A stretch of DNA of 64,000 nucleotides. Origin: Buchananella hordeovulneris. GTDB taxonomy: Bacteria > Actinomycetota > Actinomycetes > Actinomycetales > Actinomycetaceae. Positions 9,473 through 18,864 of the stretch are shown here, piece after piece. The notes under the pieces are model-generated. The model had not been told where the DNA came from. It did not search any database and saw nothing but the letters and a program-made list of their open reading frames with translations. The translations under genes were made by a program, and so were the position numbers. The stretch spans positions 107,224 through 171,223 of the forward strand of contig NZ_MQVS01000006.1 of the NCBI RefSeq assembly GCF_001907235.1, written 5' to 3'. How positions within the stretch are numbered: the first letter of the stretch is position 1; each line of letters opens with the position of its first letter.

Positions 9473-11388
9473 GTTTCCTCCTGCAGGGGCGGGGCAGACA
9501 CGGGCAGACGCACGGTCACCACGGTGCTGCCAGGCTCCGAGTCGATGGTGATGTCGCCGCCGTGCTCGGTGACGAAACGCTTAGCGATGTCCAGACCCAG
9601 CCCGAGACCGAAGCGAACTGTGCCGTGCTTAGTGGTGAAACGGGGAGTGAAGACGTGCGCGAGCACGTCGGGGCTGATGCCGGGACCGTTATCGCTTATC
9701 TGCACCACGATCCACTCACCGTCCTGCCGGGTCGTGACTTTGATCCTGCCTTGCCCGCCGAGCGCTTCGGCAGCGTTAACCAGCACGTTAGTCCACACCT
9801 GCCCCAATTCGGCGGCGCGAGCCCGAATAACCGGCAACTGACCGTAATCCCGGTCGATATCGATGCCGTGCAACCGGTGGGAGACCAACTGGAAGGTGTC
9901 CTGCAAGGTCTCATTTACGTCCACCCCATCCCGCGGCCCACTCTCCGGGCGCGCATAGTTACGCAGGGAGGCCACTAGCCGAGTGATGTGCCCCGCGGCC
10001 TGGTTGATGGCCCGCACAGCGGTGCCGAGCGAGGCAGCCCGCTCGACGATCTCTAGGTCCGCCGGGTGACTGGCCAATTGGGCTGCCCGCTCCACCTCGG
10101 TGATACCCGCCGTCACCAGGCGTCGCGCCAGCGCGTCGTCGCCAATACGGGCCGTTATCGCGCGCCGGGCGGCCCGCTCGGCGCGCGTAGGCAACGGCGG
10201 CCGGGTGGCAGCCTCGGCGATGGCCTGCACCAACATCGGACCGCGCGGATGCGACGCCAATAGTGCCTTCACGTCACTGGTCAAATGCTCGGTGGAACGC
10301 ACTAGGGCCGCCACCGGGTTGTTCAACTCGTGGGCGATACCGGCCGACAGCTCCCCCAGGGTGGCAAAGCGAGCCTGCGTGACCAGCGAGAGCCGAGCCT
10401 CCTCCAACGCGCTGAGCGCGCGGGCCAGCTCCGCCCGCTCGGTACGCAAATGGTCGGTGAGTTCGTCCCGCTCGATCTGCAATTGTTCGGCCCGCTGCAA
10501 CCGACTTCCGAGCACGGTAATGGCAGTGGCGGCCAGCACCGCGGCCACCTGCCCTTCCAGCCGCAGCGCCCGGTCAAGTTGGTCCTGAGACAAGTGCACC
10601 AACACCGTGGGCGAGGTGGTGGTGGCCGTGAAGTAGGCGGTGCGCCGATTGGCCAGGGCCAACAGCCCGACAATCCGCCCGGTGGTGGCGTGGTGAAAGA
10701 GGATTTCCTTGCCTTGATTTACGCGGGTCAATGCCACCCGGCCGGACAGCAGCACATAGACCCCGTCCAGGTGCCGATCCTGGTGGGTCAACCGCACCCC
10801 GGCGGGCAGCCGCACACGCGGTCGCGGGCCCAGCACCCGCTCGATGGCGTCCATCAGTTCGACCATGAGCACCCCGTCGGAGGCGTCCAGATCCCGCAAC
10901 AACTCACTCTCGGGGCGGGCGGTCACCTGCGCGATGCGTTCCCGGGCCTGCGCCTCACTGGCCGTGGGGGCGGCGGGCGGCCCGTGGCGCCGCATCCAGC
11001 GGGCGAACTGGTTGGCGGCGTGCTTGGCGAGGAACCCCGGGGTCATGGGCAGGCCGATGAAGGCATCGACCCAGCCCGCGTCCACCGAGTGCGAGGCACC
11101 GGGCACCTCGGGGCCGGAGAGCACCAGCATGCGCGCGTGCGCCAGGTGCGGGGAGGCCATCAGCACCTCCAGCATCTTGTCCACGCTCTGGGAAACGCAG
11201 GCCACCACCGCGAGCGCCACCGGGCGGGTGGCGGCCTCGACTGCGGCCGCTGGGGTGGGCACCGTGCGCAGCTCGACGACGTCGCCCAGGCCGTTGCGGA
11301 GCTCTGCCTCGGCTTCTGCCACCAGGTGCCCCGCGCCGACGACCAGCGCCAACGGGGTCCACGCCTCCTCTATTGGAGCGTCGTTCAT
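9469..11388 (-). CDS. Soluble sensor histidine kinase with cNMP-binding-like domain
   Basis: 639 residues with no membrane segment. The order is: an N-terminal region of about 150 residues resembling a degenerate receiver fold; a cyclic-nucleotide-binding-type beta-roll at about 190-300 (DGVYVLLSGRVALTRV, GRIVGLLAL); a coiled coil; a HisKA domain with the phosphoacceptor His353 in AGIAHELNNPVAAL; and a HATPase_c domain (NVLVNAAEAL, ISDNGPGISP, FGLGLGLDIAKRF). The long insertion between the HisKA and HATPase parts is unusual. The start at 11388 is chosen because its ATG overlaps the DASS transporter stop (ATGA). An earlier in-frame start would overlap more. The input may be a nucleotide or a transporter state; this is an inference. 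Confidence 0.9.
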   Translation of the reverse strand: MNDAPIEEAWTPLALVVGAGHLVAEAEAELRNGLGDVVELRTVPTPAAAVEAATRPVALAVVACVSQSVDKMLEVLMASPHLAHARMLVLSGPEVPGASHSVDAGWVDAFIGLPMTPGFLAKHAANQFARWMRRHGPPAAPTASEAQARERIAQVTARPESELLRDLDASDGVLMVELMDAIERVLGPRPRVRLPAGVRLTHQDRHLDGVYVLLSGRVALTRVNQGKEILFHHATTGRIVGLLALANRRTAYFTATTTSPTVLVHLSQDQLDRALRLEGQVAAVLAATAITVLGSRLQRAEQLQIERDELTDHLRTERAELARALSALEEARLSLVTQARFATLGELSAGIAHELNNPVAALVRSTEHLTSDVKALLASHPRGPMLVQAIAEAATRPPLPTRAERAARRAITARIGDDALARRLVTAGITEVERAAQLASHPADLEIVERAASLGTAVRAINQAAGHITRLVASLRNYARPESGPRDGVDVNETLQDTFQLVSHRLHGIDIDRDYGQLPVIRARAAELGQVWTNVLVNAAEALGGQGRIKVTTRQDGEWIVVQISDNGPGISPDVLAHVFTPRFTTKHGTVRFGLGLGLDIAKRFVTEHGGDITIDSEPGSTVVTVRLPVSAPPLQEET

Positions 11389-12797
11389 GACGTGATCCCG
11401 CTCAGGTCCCACAGCCACGGCAGTGCGAAAGCCAAAACTAGGGCGCCTATCCCGCCGACTACCAGCCCGACCACGGCCATGTCCTTGGTCTTAATGGCCC
11501 CGGTGGCATATGCGATCGCGTTGGGTGGGGTGGAGATAGGCATCGACATGCCGAGGGAGCAGGCGATGGCGATGAGGACGGCGATCGTGATGGGCGAGAC
11601 GGCTAGACCGGCGGAAAAGCCGAGCGCCAGCGGCACCAGCAAGTTGGCGGAAGCCGAGTGGCTCATCACGTTCGACATGCCGAGCCCGAGGGCGGCCAGC
11701 CCCAACAGCAGGGCCCACACCGGCAGGCTGCTCCACTGCACCGCCCCCACGATCCAGCCATCCAGCCCGGTGGCCTGCGCCCCCTTGCCGAGGGCAATAC
11801 CCCCGGCCACCAGCCACAGCACCGGCCACGAGAGTTTTTTCAGGTCCTCGCCCGACATGACTTGGGTTCCCAGCAGCGCCACAACCGGGATGAAGCCCAC
11901 GATGTTAGAGCTCAGGCCGTGCAGGGGCTCGCTCATCCACAAAAGGATCGTCACCCCGGCGACGACGTAAAAGACCCGCGCTGGGATGGATGTGTCGAAC
12001 GACGCCGACATGGTCACCGTCAACTTCCCGCCCCGGGGCACGAACCACAAACAGATGACCCACCAGGCGAAGAAAAGCAGTGCCAACGTGTAGGGCAGGG
12101 CCAGCGCCATCCAGTCCACGAAGGTGAGATCCACTCCCCTTTCCTTCAGCGCCCCGAGCGCTACCGCGTTGGGCGGTGAACCGACGGGGGTGCCGATGCC
12201 ACCGATATTGGCCGCCACCGGGATGCTGACCGCGACCCCGGCCCGCATTTTTTCTTCCGGCACTAGGGCCAGGATTGGCAACACGACCGCGAACATCGTG
12301 GCGGTGGTGGCAGTGTTGGACATAAACATCGACAACAGCCCGGTGATGAGCATCAACCCAAAAACTGTGCCCCGCGCCGACCCGTGGAATGGTCGCAGCA
12401 TCACGGCGGCGATCGACCGGTCTAGTCCGAACTTGGCCGCCCCGTCGGCCAACAGGAATCCGCCCAAAAATAAGATGAGTACCGGGCTGGCTAAGGTGGC
12501 GAATATCGCGGTCGAGGTGGGGGCGTCGGGGCCCGCATCCACCAGCCCGTCTGTGGAGATTAGCAGCACCTGCGCCAGAATCACCCCCACGGCGGTGGCG
12601 TACAACGGGATGGCCTCGGTTACCCACAACGCGATGGCGGCCAAGAAGATCCCGAGCATTCGCCGACCTGGGGGTGCCAGGCCTGCTATGTCCACCACCG
12701 AAGTGACCACCATTGCCACCGTGGCAATTAGTAATCCCGCGGCTTTCACTTTCGTCAGCCGCGGCAATTTCGCTTCCACTGCGGTTCTGCGTGCCAT
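11385..12797 (-). CDS. DASS/SLC13 family anion:sodium symporter
   Basis: 470 residues with about 11-12 hydrophobic segments. It belongs to the divalent anion:Na+ symporter family, which takes up dicarboxylates, citrate or sulfate. Two Ser-Asn-Thr-like motif regions are visible: FMSNTATTATM in the first half and SMPISTPPNAIAYATG in the second. The start at 12797 has GGGAGGG just upstream; a longer frame exists to 12839. The gene is translationally coupled to a histidine kinase and a receiver, which suggests the transported acid is also the signal. The substrate cannot be decided from sequence. Confidence 0.9.
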   Translation of the reverse strand: MARRTAVEAKLPRLTKVKAAGLLIATVAMVVTSVVDIAGLAPPGRRMLGIFLAAIALWVTEAIPLYATAVGVILAQVLLISTDGLVDAGPDAPTSTAIFATLASPVLILFLGGFLLADGAAKFGLDRSIAAVMLRPFHGSARGTVFGLMLITGLLSMFMSNTATTATMFAVVLPILALVPEEKMRAGVAVSIPVAANIGGIGTPVGSPPNAVALGALKERGVDLTFVDWMALALPYTLALLFFAWWVICLWFVPRGGKLTVTMSASFDTSIPARVFYVVAGVTILLWMSEPLHGLSSNIVGFIPVVALLGTQVMSGEDLKKLSWPVLWLVAGGIALGKGAQATGLDGWIVGAVQWSSLPVWALLLGLAALGLGMSNVMSHSASANLLVPLALGFSAGLAVSPITIAVLIAIACSLGMSMPISTPPNAIAYATGAIKTKDMAVVGLVVGGIGALVLAFALPWLWDLSGITS

Positions 12798-12935
12798 GTG
12801 CCCTCCCTGCCGCATAGCTTCGTTGCGTAGCGCAAGCAATTGTGATGATACCCACTGGCAGCGCCCGCGGTGCGGGCTTAGGGCCTAACGTTGCTGGCCG
12901 CAGGGCCGCGACTGGCTGGCAGCGGCCGCAATACT

Positions 12936-12941
12936 TACCAT
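12936..12941 (+). promoter_or_regulatory. Probable -10 element of a leaderless transcript (rarD)
   Basis: TACCAT fits the TAnnnT -10 consensus and ends exactly 6 nt before the GTG at 12948, the arrangement of leaderless actinobacterial genes. No Shine-Dalgarno sequence precedes that GTG. No clear -35 is visible. Confidence 0.45.
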
Positions 12942-12947
12942 TACCCG

Positions 12948-13874
12948 GTGCTTAACTACGCCGATCGCCGCGCCCTGCTCGGGCTCGGTATTGCCAGCAG
13001 CTGCTACTTCTTGTGGGGACTGTTTCCCCTGTACTTCCGTACCCTGATCGAGGTTAATGCGGTAGAGATCATCGCGCATCGCGCGGTGTGGACCTGCGTG
13101 ACTTGTCTGGGGCTCCTGGCCCTCCTGCGGCGAGGCCAGCGCCTGCGTCGGGCATTGGCCGATCGGCGCACGGTGCTGCTGTTGGCAATAGCGGGGGCCC
13201 TGGTGACGTTGAACTGGCTCACCTACGTCTACGGGGTCAATACCGGACGTACCACCGACGCCGCCATCGGTTACTTCCTCAACCCGCTGCTGACTGTCGC
13301 CCTCGCCCGTTTCTTCCTGCACGAGCCGCTCCGGCCTTTGCAGTGGCTGTCCCTGGCAATCGCCACCCTCGCGGTGGTGGTGCTTATCGTGGCCTACGGC
13401 AGTGTTCCCTGGATCTCGCTGGGGCTCGCCTTCACCTTCGGTTTTTATAGCCTGTTGAAAAAGCAGGCGGGGGCCCGGGTCGATCCGCTGACCGGCCTGG
13501 CCATCGAAACCGCCGCGGTGACCCCGCTGGCCGGCGGCTACCTGCTGTGGCTAGCCGCCACCGGCGTAGGGGCCTTCAGTTTGCCGAGCCTGGTGAGCGG
13601 CACCGGGACGCTGACGTGGCTGCTCCTGGCCGCCGGGCCCATCACCGCTTTGCCCCTGTTGCTGTTTGCCGAGGGTTCGCGCCGCGTCTCGTTGACGGTG
13701 ATGGGGCTCTTGCAGTACATCGGCCCCACATTGCAGTTCCTGGTGGCCGTCTTCCTCTTCCACGAGCACTTACCTCCCGCCCGCCTGTGGGCGATAGCGC
13801 TGGTGTGGCTGGCCGTCGCCGTCTTCGTGACTGACTCGCTGCGGGCCCGGCGGCGCACCCCGCGCCAGTCTTAG
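12948..13874 (+). CDS. rarD: RarD/EamA family permease
   Basis: 308 residues with about 10 transmembrane segments, the DMT superfamily pattern of two EamA repeats. The N-terminal RRALLGLGIASSCYFLWGL and the QYIGPTLQFLVAVFLFHE region are typical of RarD. RarD proteins are poorly characterised exporters in the drug/metabolite family. The start at 12948 (GTG) is chosen because of the leaderless promoter geometry; a TTG at 12891 would add 19 residues of non-membrane sequence. It is divergent from the DASS gene and convergent with infB. Confidence 0.85.
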   Translation: MLNYADRRALLGLGIASSCYFLWGLFPLYFRTLIEVNAVEIIAHRAVWTCVTCLGLLALLRRGQRLRRALADRRTVLLLAIAGALVTLNWLTYVYGVNTGRTTDAAIGYFLNPLLTVALARFFLHEPLRPLQWLSLAIATLAVVVLIVAYGSVPWISLGLAFTFGFYSLLKKQAGARVDPLTGLAIETAAVTPLAGGYLLWLAATGVGAFSLPSLVSGTGTLTWLLLAAGPITALPLLLFAEGSRRVSLTVMGLLQYIGPTLQFLVAVFLFHEHLPPARLWAIALVWLAVAVFVTDSLRARRRTPRQS

Positions 13875-13915
13875 GCGTCCCATGCTCGGCGGCGGACGAT
13901 TCACGCCGCGCATAC

Positions 13916-13950
13916 GGGGAGGGGGCGACCGTGACGGTCACCCCCTCCCC
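13916..13950. terminator. Hairpin between convergent rarD and infB
   Basis: The repeat GGGGAGGGGG at 13916-13925 pairs with CCCCCTCCCC at 13941-13950, with four more pairs inside. It sits 41 bp after rarD and 11 bp after infB and could end both transcripts. There is no T-tract. Confidence 0.55.
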
Positions 13951-13961
13951 GACGGCAAACG

Positions 13962-16832
13962 CTAGCTGCGCGGCTTCTCGCGCATCTCCCAGGTCTCGAT
14001 GACGTCGCCTTCGGCGATGTCCTTGTACCCGAGCGTGATACCGCACTCGTAGCCCTCGCGCACCTCAGTCACGTCGTCCTTCTCACGGCGCAGCGACTCG
14101 ATGTTGAGGTTGTCGGCCACCACGACCCCGTCGCGCACCAGGCGGGCCTTGGTGTTGCGGCGGATGGTGCCCGAGCGCACGATCGAACCGGCAATGTTGC
14201 CGAACCGACCCGAGCGGAAGACCTGCCGGATCTCCGCGGTGCCCAGCTGGACCTCCTCGTAGATCGGCTTGAGCATGCCCTTCATGGCCTGCTCGACATC
14301 TTCCAGCGCCTGGTAGATGACCGAGTAGTACTTGATCTCCACGCCTTCGGCGTCGGCCATGTCGGCCACGCGCTCGGCCGGGCGAACGTTGAAACCGATG
14401 ATGACGGCGTTGTCGACCGTCGCCAGGTTGACGTCGTTCTGCGTGATGGCCCCCACCCCGCGGTGGATGATGCGGAGCTGGACTTCCTCGCCCACGTCAA
14501 TCTTGAGCAGCGAGTCTTCCAGGGCCTCCACGGCACCGGAGACGTCACCCTTGATGATGAGGTTAAGGGTGTCGACCTTGCCTTCCTTCAGGGCCGCGTC
14601 GAAGTCTTCCAGGCTGATGCGCTTGCGGCGCTTGGCCAGGTTGGCGGCCCGCTCGGCGGCCGCCCGCTTGTCGGCAATCTGCCGGGCGGTGCGGTCGTCG
14701 CCCGCGATCAGGAAGCTGTCGCCGGCGCGCGGCACCGAGGTCAAGCCCAGCACCTGTACGGGGCGCGACGGCTTTGCTTCCGTCAGGGCGTTGCCGTGCT
14801 CGTCGAACATGGCGCGCACGCGCCCGTAGGCGGTCCCGGCCACGATCGAGTCCCCGATGCGCAAAGTACCGCGCTGCACCAGTGCCGTGATGACGGCGCC
14901 ACGGCCCTTGTCCAGGTTGGCCTCGATGGCGACGCCACGGGCATCCTGCCGCGGGTTGGCCTGCAATTCCAGGGCCCCGTCGGCGGTGAGGAGCACCGCG
15001 TCGAGCAAGTCGTCGATGCCGATACGCTTGAGCGCCGAGACGTCGACGAACATGGTGTCGCCACCGTATTCCTCGGACACCAGGTTGTATTCGGTCAACT
15101 GCCCCCGGATCTTCTCCGGGTTGGCGCCGTCCTTATCGATCTTGTTGACGGCCACGACGATCGGCACCCCGGCCGCTTGGGCGTGGTTAAGCGCCTCAAT
15201 GGTCTGCGGCATGATGCCGTCGTCGGCCGCCACCACCAGGATGGCGATGTCGGTGACGGATGCCCCACGGGCCCGCATCGCCGTGAACGCCTCGTGACCG
15301 GGTGTGTCGATGAAGGTGATCGCCCGCTCCTCGCCCTCGTGCAGGCGGTGGATCTGGTAGGCGCCGATATGCTGCGTGATGCCGCCGGCCTCCCCGGCGA
15401 CCACATCGGCCGACCGGATGGCGTCCAGCAGCTTGGTCTTCCCGTGGTCGACGTGCCCCATGACCGTGACCACCGGGGGCCGCGGCAGCAGGTCCGCGTC
15501 CTCCACCAGGGCCTCCTCGGCGTCCAGGTCGATGTCGAAGGACTCCAACAACTCCCGGTCTTCGTCCTCCGGGGAGACGATCTGGACGTCGTAGCCCAGC
15601 TCGGTGCCCAGCAGCATGAAGGTGTCCTCGTCCAGCGACTGGGTGGCCGTGGCCATCTCCCCCAGGTGGAACAGGACGGTGACCAGGCTGGCCGGGTTGG
15701 CGTCGATCCGTTCCGCGAAGTCCGCCAACGACGCCCCGGCACGAATCCGCACCTTGGTGTTGTTGCCGCGCGGCACCTGCACGCCCCCGATCATGGGCGC
15801 GGACTGCTGCTCGAACTCCTGCCGCTTGGCCCGCTTGGACTTCTTGCCGCGCACCGGGCGGCCACCGGACCGCCCGAAGGCACCCTGCGTCCCGCCGCGG
15901 CCACCGCGGCCACCGCCGCGACCGGCGGCCGCCGCGGGCGCGCCACCGCGCGTCCCAAACGACCCGCCGGTGTTGCTGGCTCCCCCGCCGGGGGCGCCGG
16001 GGCCCCGGCCCCGACCGCCACCCCGCGCGGCGGGCGCGGGCCGTCCCAGACCGGATTGCCCCGGCATCATTCCCGGGTTGGGCCGCGGCCCACCCGGGCG
16101 GGGCGCCTCACCCGCCGGACGCTGGCCGCCCGGGCGGGCCCCAGCGGGGGGCGCGGGCCGACGCGGTTGGCCCGGACGCGGCATACCCTGCGACGGGGCG
16201 AACGGGCTGTTGCCTGGCCGCGGACCGGCGGGACGCTGCGGGCGGGGAGCCTGCGGACGCGGGGCGGCCGGGCGCGGGCCGGGCACTGCGCCCGGCTTGG
16301 GGGCGCCAGGCGCGGCATCCCGCCGGGGGGCGGGGGCAGCCGGTTCGCTCTTGGCCACCGACGGCTTCGGTCCCGGTTTCACCCCTGGCTTGGGGGCAGG
16401 CTTGCTCGGTGCCGCACTCGGCTTGGCGGCCGCCGGCGGTTTGCTCGCGGTGGGCTTGTCAGCTACCGGGGTGGGTTTGTCAGCCGGGCCCGGCTTGCCG
16501 GGGAGCGGCTTGTCCTTGGCGGGCCCCGGTTTGGGGGCGGCCGGGGCCGTCTTGCCGCCCCCGGGCGTCGGCTTGGCGGCAGGCTTGCTGCTCGCCGCCT
16601 TGGCGGGCGTCGGGCTCGGTTTAGCAGGCTGCGCCGCGGGGGCGGCTTCAGCCTGCGGTTCGGCGGGCTTGCTGGCGGCCGCGAAGTGTTCGCGCAGCAT
16701 GCGCGCCACCGGCGGCTCAACCGTTGAAGAGGCCGTGCGCACAAATTCGCCCTTGGCCTTCAACGTCTCAATAACTTCTTTGCTTGTGACTCCGAACTCC
16801 TTGGCAAGTTCGTGCACGCGGGGTTTTGCCAC
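13962..16832 (-). CDS. infB: Translation initiation factor IF-2
   Basis: 956 residues. Brings initiator tRNA to the 30S subunit and drives subunit joining with GTP. An N-terminal IF2_N fold ([19 protein letters not shown]) is followed by about 300 residues of Pro/Ala/Lys/Gly/Arg-rich low-complexity linker, typical of actinobacteria. The G domain has [16 protein letters not shown] and NKID. Domains II-IV follow, including [14 protein letters not shown]. The start is GTG at 16832, with CAGGAG upstream; the frame extends 30 bp further. The linker DNA is extremely GC-rich. Confidence 0.97.
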   Translation of the reverse strand: MAKPRVHELAKEFGVTSKEVIETLKAKGEFVRTASSTVEPPVARMLREHFAAASKPAEPQAEAAPAAQPAKPSPTPAKAASSKPAAKPTPGGGKTAPAAPKPGPAKDKPLPGKPGPADKPTPVADKPTASKPPAAAKPSAAPSKPAPKPGVKPGPKPSVAKSEPAAPAPRRDAAPGAPKPGAVPGPRPAAPRPQAPRPQRPAGPRPGNSPFAPSQGMPRPGQPRRPAPPAGARPGGQRPAGEAPRPGGPRPNPGMMPGQSGLGRPAPAARGGGRGRGPGAPGGGASNTGGSFGTRGGAPAAAAGRGGGRGGRGGTQGAFGRSGGRPVRGKKSKRAKRQEFEQQSAPMIGGVQVPRGNNTKVRIRAGASLADFAERIDANPASLVTVLFHLGEMATATQSLDEDTFMLLGTELGYDVQIVSPEDEDRELLESFDIDLDAEEALVEDADLLPRPPVVTVMGHVDHGKTKLLDAIRSADVVAGEAGGITQHIGAYQIHRLHEGEERAITFIDTPGHEAFTAMRARGASVTDIAILVVAADDGIMPQTIEALNHAQAAGVPIVVAVNKIDKDGANPEKIRGQLTEYNLVSEEYGGDTMFVDVSALKRIGIDDLLDAVLLTADGALELQANPRQDARGVAIEANLDKGRGAVITALVQRGTLRIGDSIVAGTAYGRVRAMFDEHGNALTEAKPSRPVQVLGLTSVPRAGDSFLIAGDDRTARQIADKRAAAERAANLAKRRKRISLEDFDAALKEGKVDTLNLIIKGDVSGAVEALEDSLLKIDVGEEVQLRIIHRGVGAITQNDVNLATVDNAVIIGFNVRPAERVADMADAEGVEIKYYSVIYQALEDVEQAMKGMLKPIYEEVQLGTAEIRQVFRSGRFGNIAGSIVRSGTIRRNTKARLVRDGVVVADNLNIESLRREKDDVTEVREGYECGITLGYKDIAEGDVIETWEMREKPRS

Positions 16833-16905
16833 TTTTCTCCTGTCTGGGTCCCCCACCCACACAGGTGGAGAACATCAATTGGTCTGGCAGCTCATTGCTG
16901 GGTAC

Positions 16906-17232
16906 TCATCGGGTGCCCATGGCCTTTTCCGCCTTTCCTCGAGTTTGGCTCGCGCCGCCCTCACCGTCGCGCACCTTACGCAACGTGTTTGCCACTTCCG
17001 TGACGTCCACCGCCTGGGAGGTACGAAATGCCCACGCAAGGGCCCGTTTCTTTACCGCCAGCGCCAGGCACTGCGGATGAATCCAGGCCCCCCGCCCCGG
17101 GGCACCGCCCCGCTCATCCACGGCCGCGCGTCTTGTGCTCGCGTCGAATACGAGGCGCACTAGGTGCGACCGCGGGTGTTTAGTGCGGCAACCCACACAC
17201 GTGCGCAGCGGCACATGTTTCGTTTTTTCCAC
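16906..17232 (-). CDS. ylxR: YlxR family RNA-binding protein (DUF448)
   Basis: 108 residues. The YlxR hallmark PLRTCVGCRTKHPRSHLVRL is at the N-terminus (its first 19 residues are diagnostic), followed by GRGAWIHPQCLALAVKKRALAWAF. The family is found between nusA and infB and binds RNA; its role is not settled. The start is taken as the GTG at 17232, and a longer frame to 17400 overlaps nusA. It lies 73 bp upstream of infB. Confidence 0.9.
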   Translation of the reverse strand: MEKTKHVPLRTCVGCRTKHPRSHLVRLVFDASTRRAAVDERGGAPGRGAWIHPQCLALAVKKRALAWAFRTSQAVDVTEVANTLRKVRDGEGGASQTRGKAEKAMGTR

Positions 17233-17318
17233 CCAGGAAAGTGAACCATCGGCCAGTGTACCCGGCTGGGCCGCGTTTTCTCCGTCACTGGCGAGTGGGC
17301 CTGGTCGCAAGTTGCGTT

Positions 17319-18335
17319 TCACCAGGCCCGATCGGGACGCGAACCCTGCCCGATGACGTTGGTGCCTGACGCGGTGTCCGACTTGATGTCGATCTTCCAA
17401 CCGGTCAACCGGGCAGCCAGGCGGGCATTTTGCCCCTCCTTGCCGATCGCCAGGGACAGTTGATAGTCCGGAACAATCACCCGCACCATCTTGGCGCGTT
17501 CGTCGACGACAGTCACGTTGCCTACCTTGGCCGGGCTGAGAGCATTGGCCACAAACCGGGTCGGGTCGCTGGACCAGTCGACGATGTCGATCTTTTCCCC
17601 ATTGAGTTCCGCCATGACGGAACGCACCCGCGCTCCCATCTTGCCGATGCAGGCCGCCACGGCAGCGACATCAGGATCGTGGGAGACCACCGCGATCTTG
17701 GTGCGATGCCCCGCCTCCCGGGCGATGGCTTTAATCTCCACCAGTCCGTCGGCGATCTGCGGCACCTCCTTTTCGAACAGGCGCTGCACTAGGCCCGGGT
17801 GGGTGCGCGATAGCCGCACCTGCGCCCCCGCGTGGGCGCGCGCTACCTCAATGACGTAAGCCCGCAGCGGGGTGCCGTGTTCGTAGTTGTCGCCCGGCAC
17901 CTGTTCCTCGGGCGGGAGCACCGCTTCGATGTCGTCCCCCAGGTCGACCTTCACCAGTCGCCGGTCTGCGGACTGCACCACCCGCCCTGACACCAGCTGC
18001 CCGGTGGCGTCCTTGAACCGCCCGAATACCTTGGCGTCGTCCGCGTCGCGCAGCCGCTGCGCAATGATGGAACGCACGGTGGCGGTGGCGATGCGACCAA
18101 AATGCGCCGGGGTGTCGTCGAACTCGCCAATGACGTTGCCTTCTTCGTCCACTTCCGGAGCCAGCACGACCACCTGGCCGGAGGTCTGGTTGACTGTCAC
18201 CCGCGCCCCCCGGATGGCCCCCGGCACCTGGGCGTAGGCCTTGAGAAGAGCCACTTCGATGGCATCAACGAGCGTGTCGACAGACACCCCCAGTTCGTCG
18301 CCCACCACTTTCAGTTGGGTCATGTCGATGTCCAT
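17319..18335 (-). CDS. nusA: Transcription termination/antitermination factor NusA
   Basis: 338 residues, the short actinobacterial form without the C-terminal acidic repeats of E. coli. An N-terminal domain (MTQLKVVGDELGVSVDTLVD) is followed by S1 (QLVSGRVVQSADRRLVKVDL), and two KH domains including IGKMGARVRSVMAELNGEKI and LAIGKEGQNARLAARLTG. AGGAGGAAACCC precedes the ATG at 18335. It begins 11 bp after rimP. Confidence 0.97.
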   Translation of the reverse strand: MDIDMTQLKVVGDELGVSVDTLVDAIEVALLKAYAQVPGAIRGARVTVNQTSGQVVVLAPEVDEEGNVIGEFDDTPAHFGRIATATVRSIIAQRLRDADDAKVFGRFKDATGQLVSGRVVQSADRRLVKVDLGDDIEAVLPPEEQVPGDNYEHGTPLRAYVIEVARAHAGAQVRLSRTHPGLVQRLFEKEVPQIADGLVEIKAIAREAGHRTKIAVVSHDPDVAAVAACIGKMGARVRSVMAELNGEKIDIVDWSSDPTRFVANALSPAKVGNVTVVDERAKMVRVIVPDYQLSLAIGKEGQNARLAARLTGWKIDIKSDTASGTNVIGQGSRPDRAW

Positions 18336-18346
18336 GGGTTTCCTCC

Positions 18347-18802
18347 TCAGTCCTCGTCACGCTTGAATTCGAGCTCGACCTGGGCCCCAGCCACGTCGGT
18401 CACCGAATAGGTCTGCCCCCCGATGTGGACGACGTCGTCGGTTGCCTGTTCGAGGCGTCCGCGGACCTGTTGGCCCGCCACCTCGGCCACCACCAGGCGC
18501 CCGACCGCCCGCCGGAAGTGCCGCGGGGTGGTCAACCGCCGCTCGGCCCCCGGCGTGGACACCTCCAGGGTGTAGCGTTCGGCGATCGGGTCTGCCTCGT
18601 CCAGGGCCGCAGAGATGGCGCGCGTGACCGTATCCAACTGGTCGCTGTCGACACCGCCCGGCCCGTCGGGCAGATCGACCACCACCCGCACGACGGTGAA
18701 CCTTCCTTGCTTGGTGATCTGCACCCCTTCCAGATACAGCCCCGCCCCAGTCACTACGTCAGCGAGCTGCTCCTCGACCTGCTGCGCTATGTTCCGCCCC
18801 AC
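18347..18802 (-). CDS. rimP: Ribosome maturation factor RimP
   Basis: 151 residues from the GTG at 18802; a frame open to 18853 would add 17 Arg-rich residues that overlap the divergent gene's upstream region. It is needed for 30S maturation. Family segments seen are GLYLEGVQITKQGRFTVVRV, DLPDGPGGVDSDQLDTVTRA and LEVSTPGAERRLTTPRHF. It is the first gene of the rimP-nusA-ylxR-infB block. Its promoter must lie in the roughly 60 bp shared with the divergent lipoprotein gene. Confidence 0.93.
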   Translation of the reverse strand: MGRNIAQQVEEQLADVVTGAGLYLEGVQITKQGRFTVVRVVVDLPDGPGGVDSDQLDTVTRAISAALDEADPIAERYTLEVSTPGAERRLTTPRHFRRAVGRLVVAEVAGQQVRGRLEQATDDVVHIGGQTYSVTDVAGAQVELEFKRDED

Positions 18803-18864
18803 GTTCGCCCGCCTCTCGTTTCGCAATCGTCGGCTACATTCTAACCGTGCCAAGATCTAAGGCT

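Noticed and set aside
14463..16727. 754-codon open frame antisense to infB
   Set aside because: Low-complexity translation; the infB strand carries all GTPase motifs.
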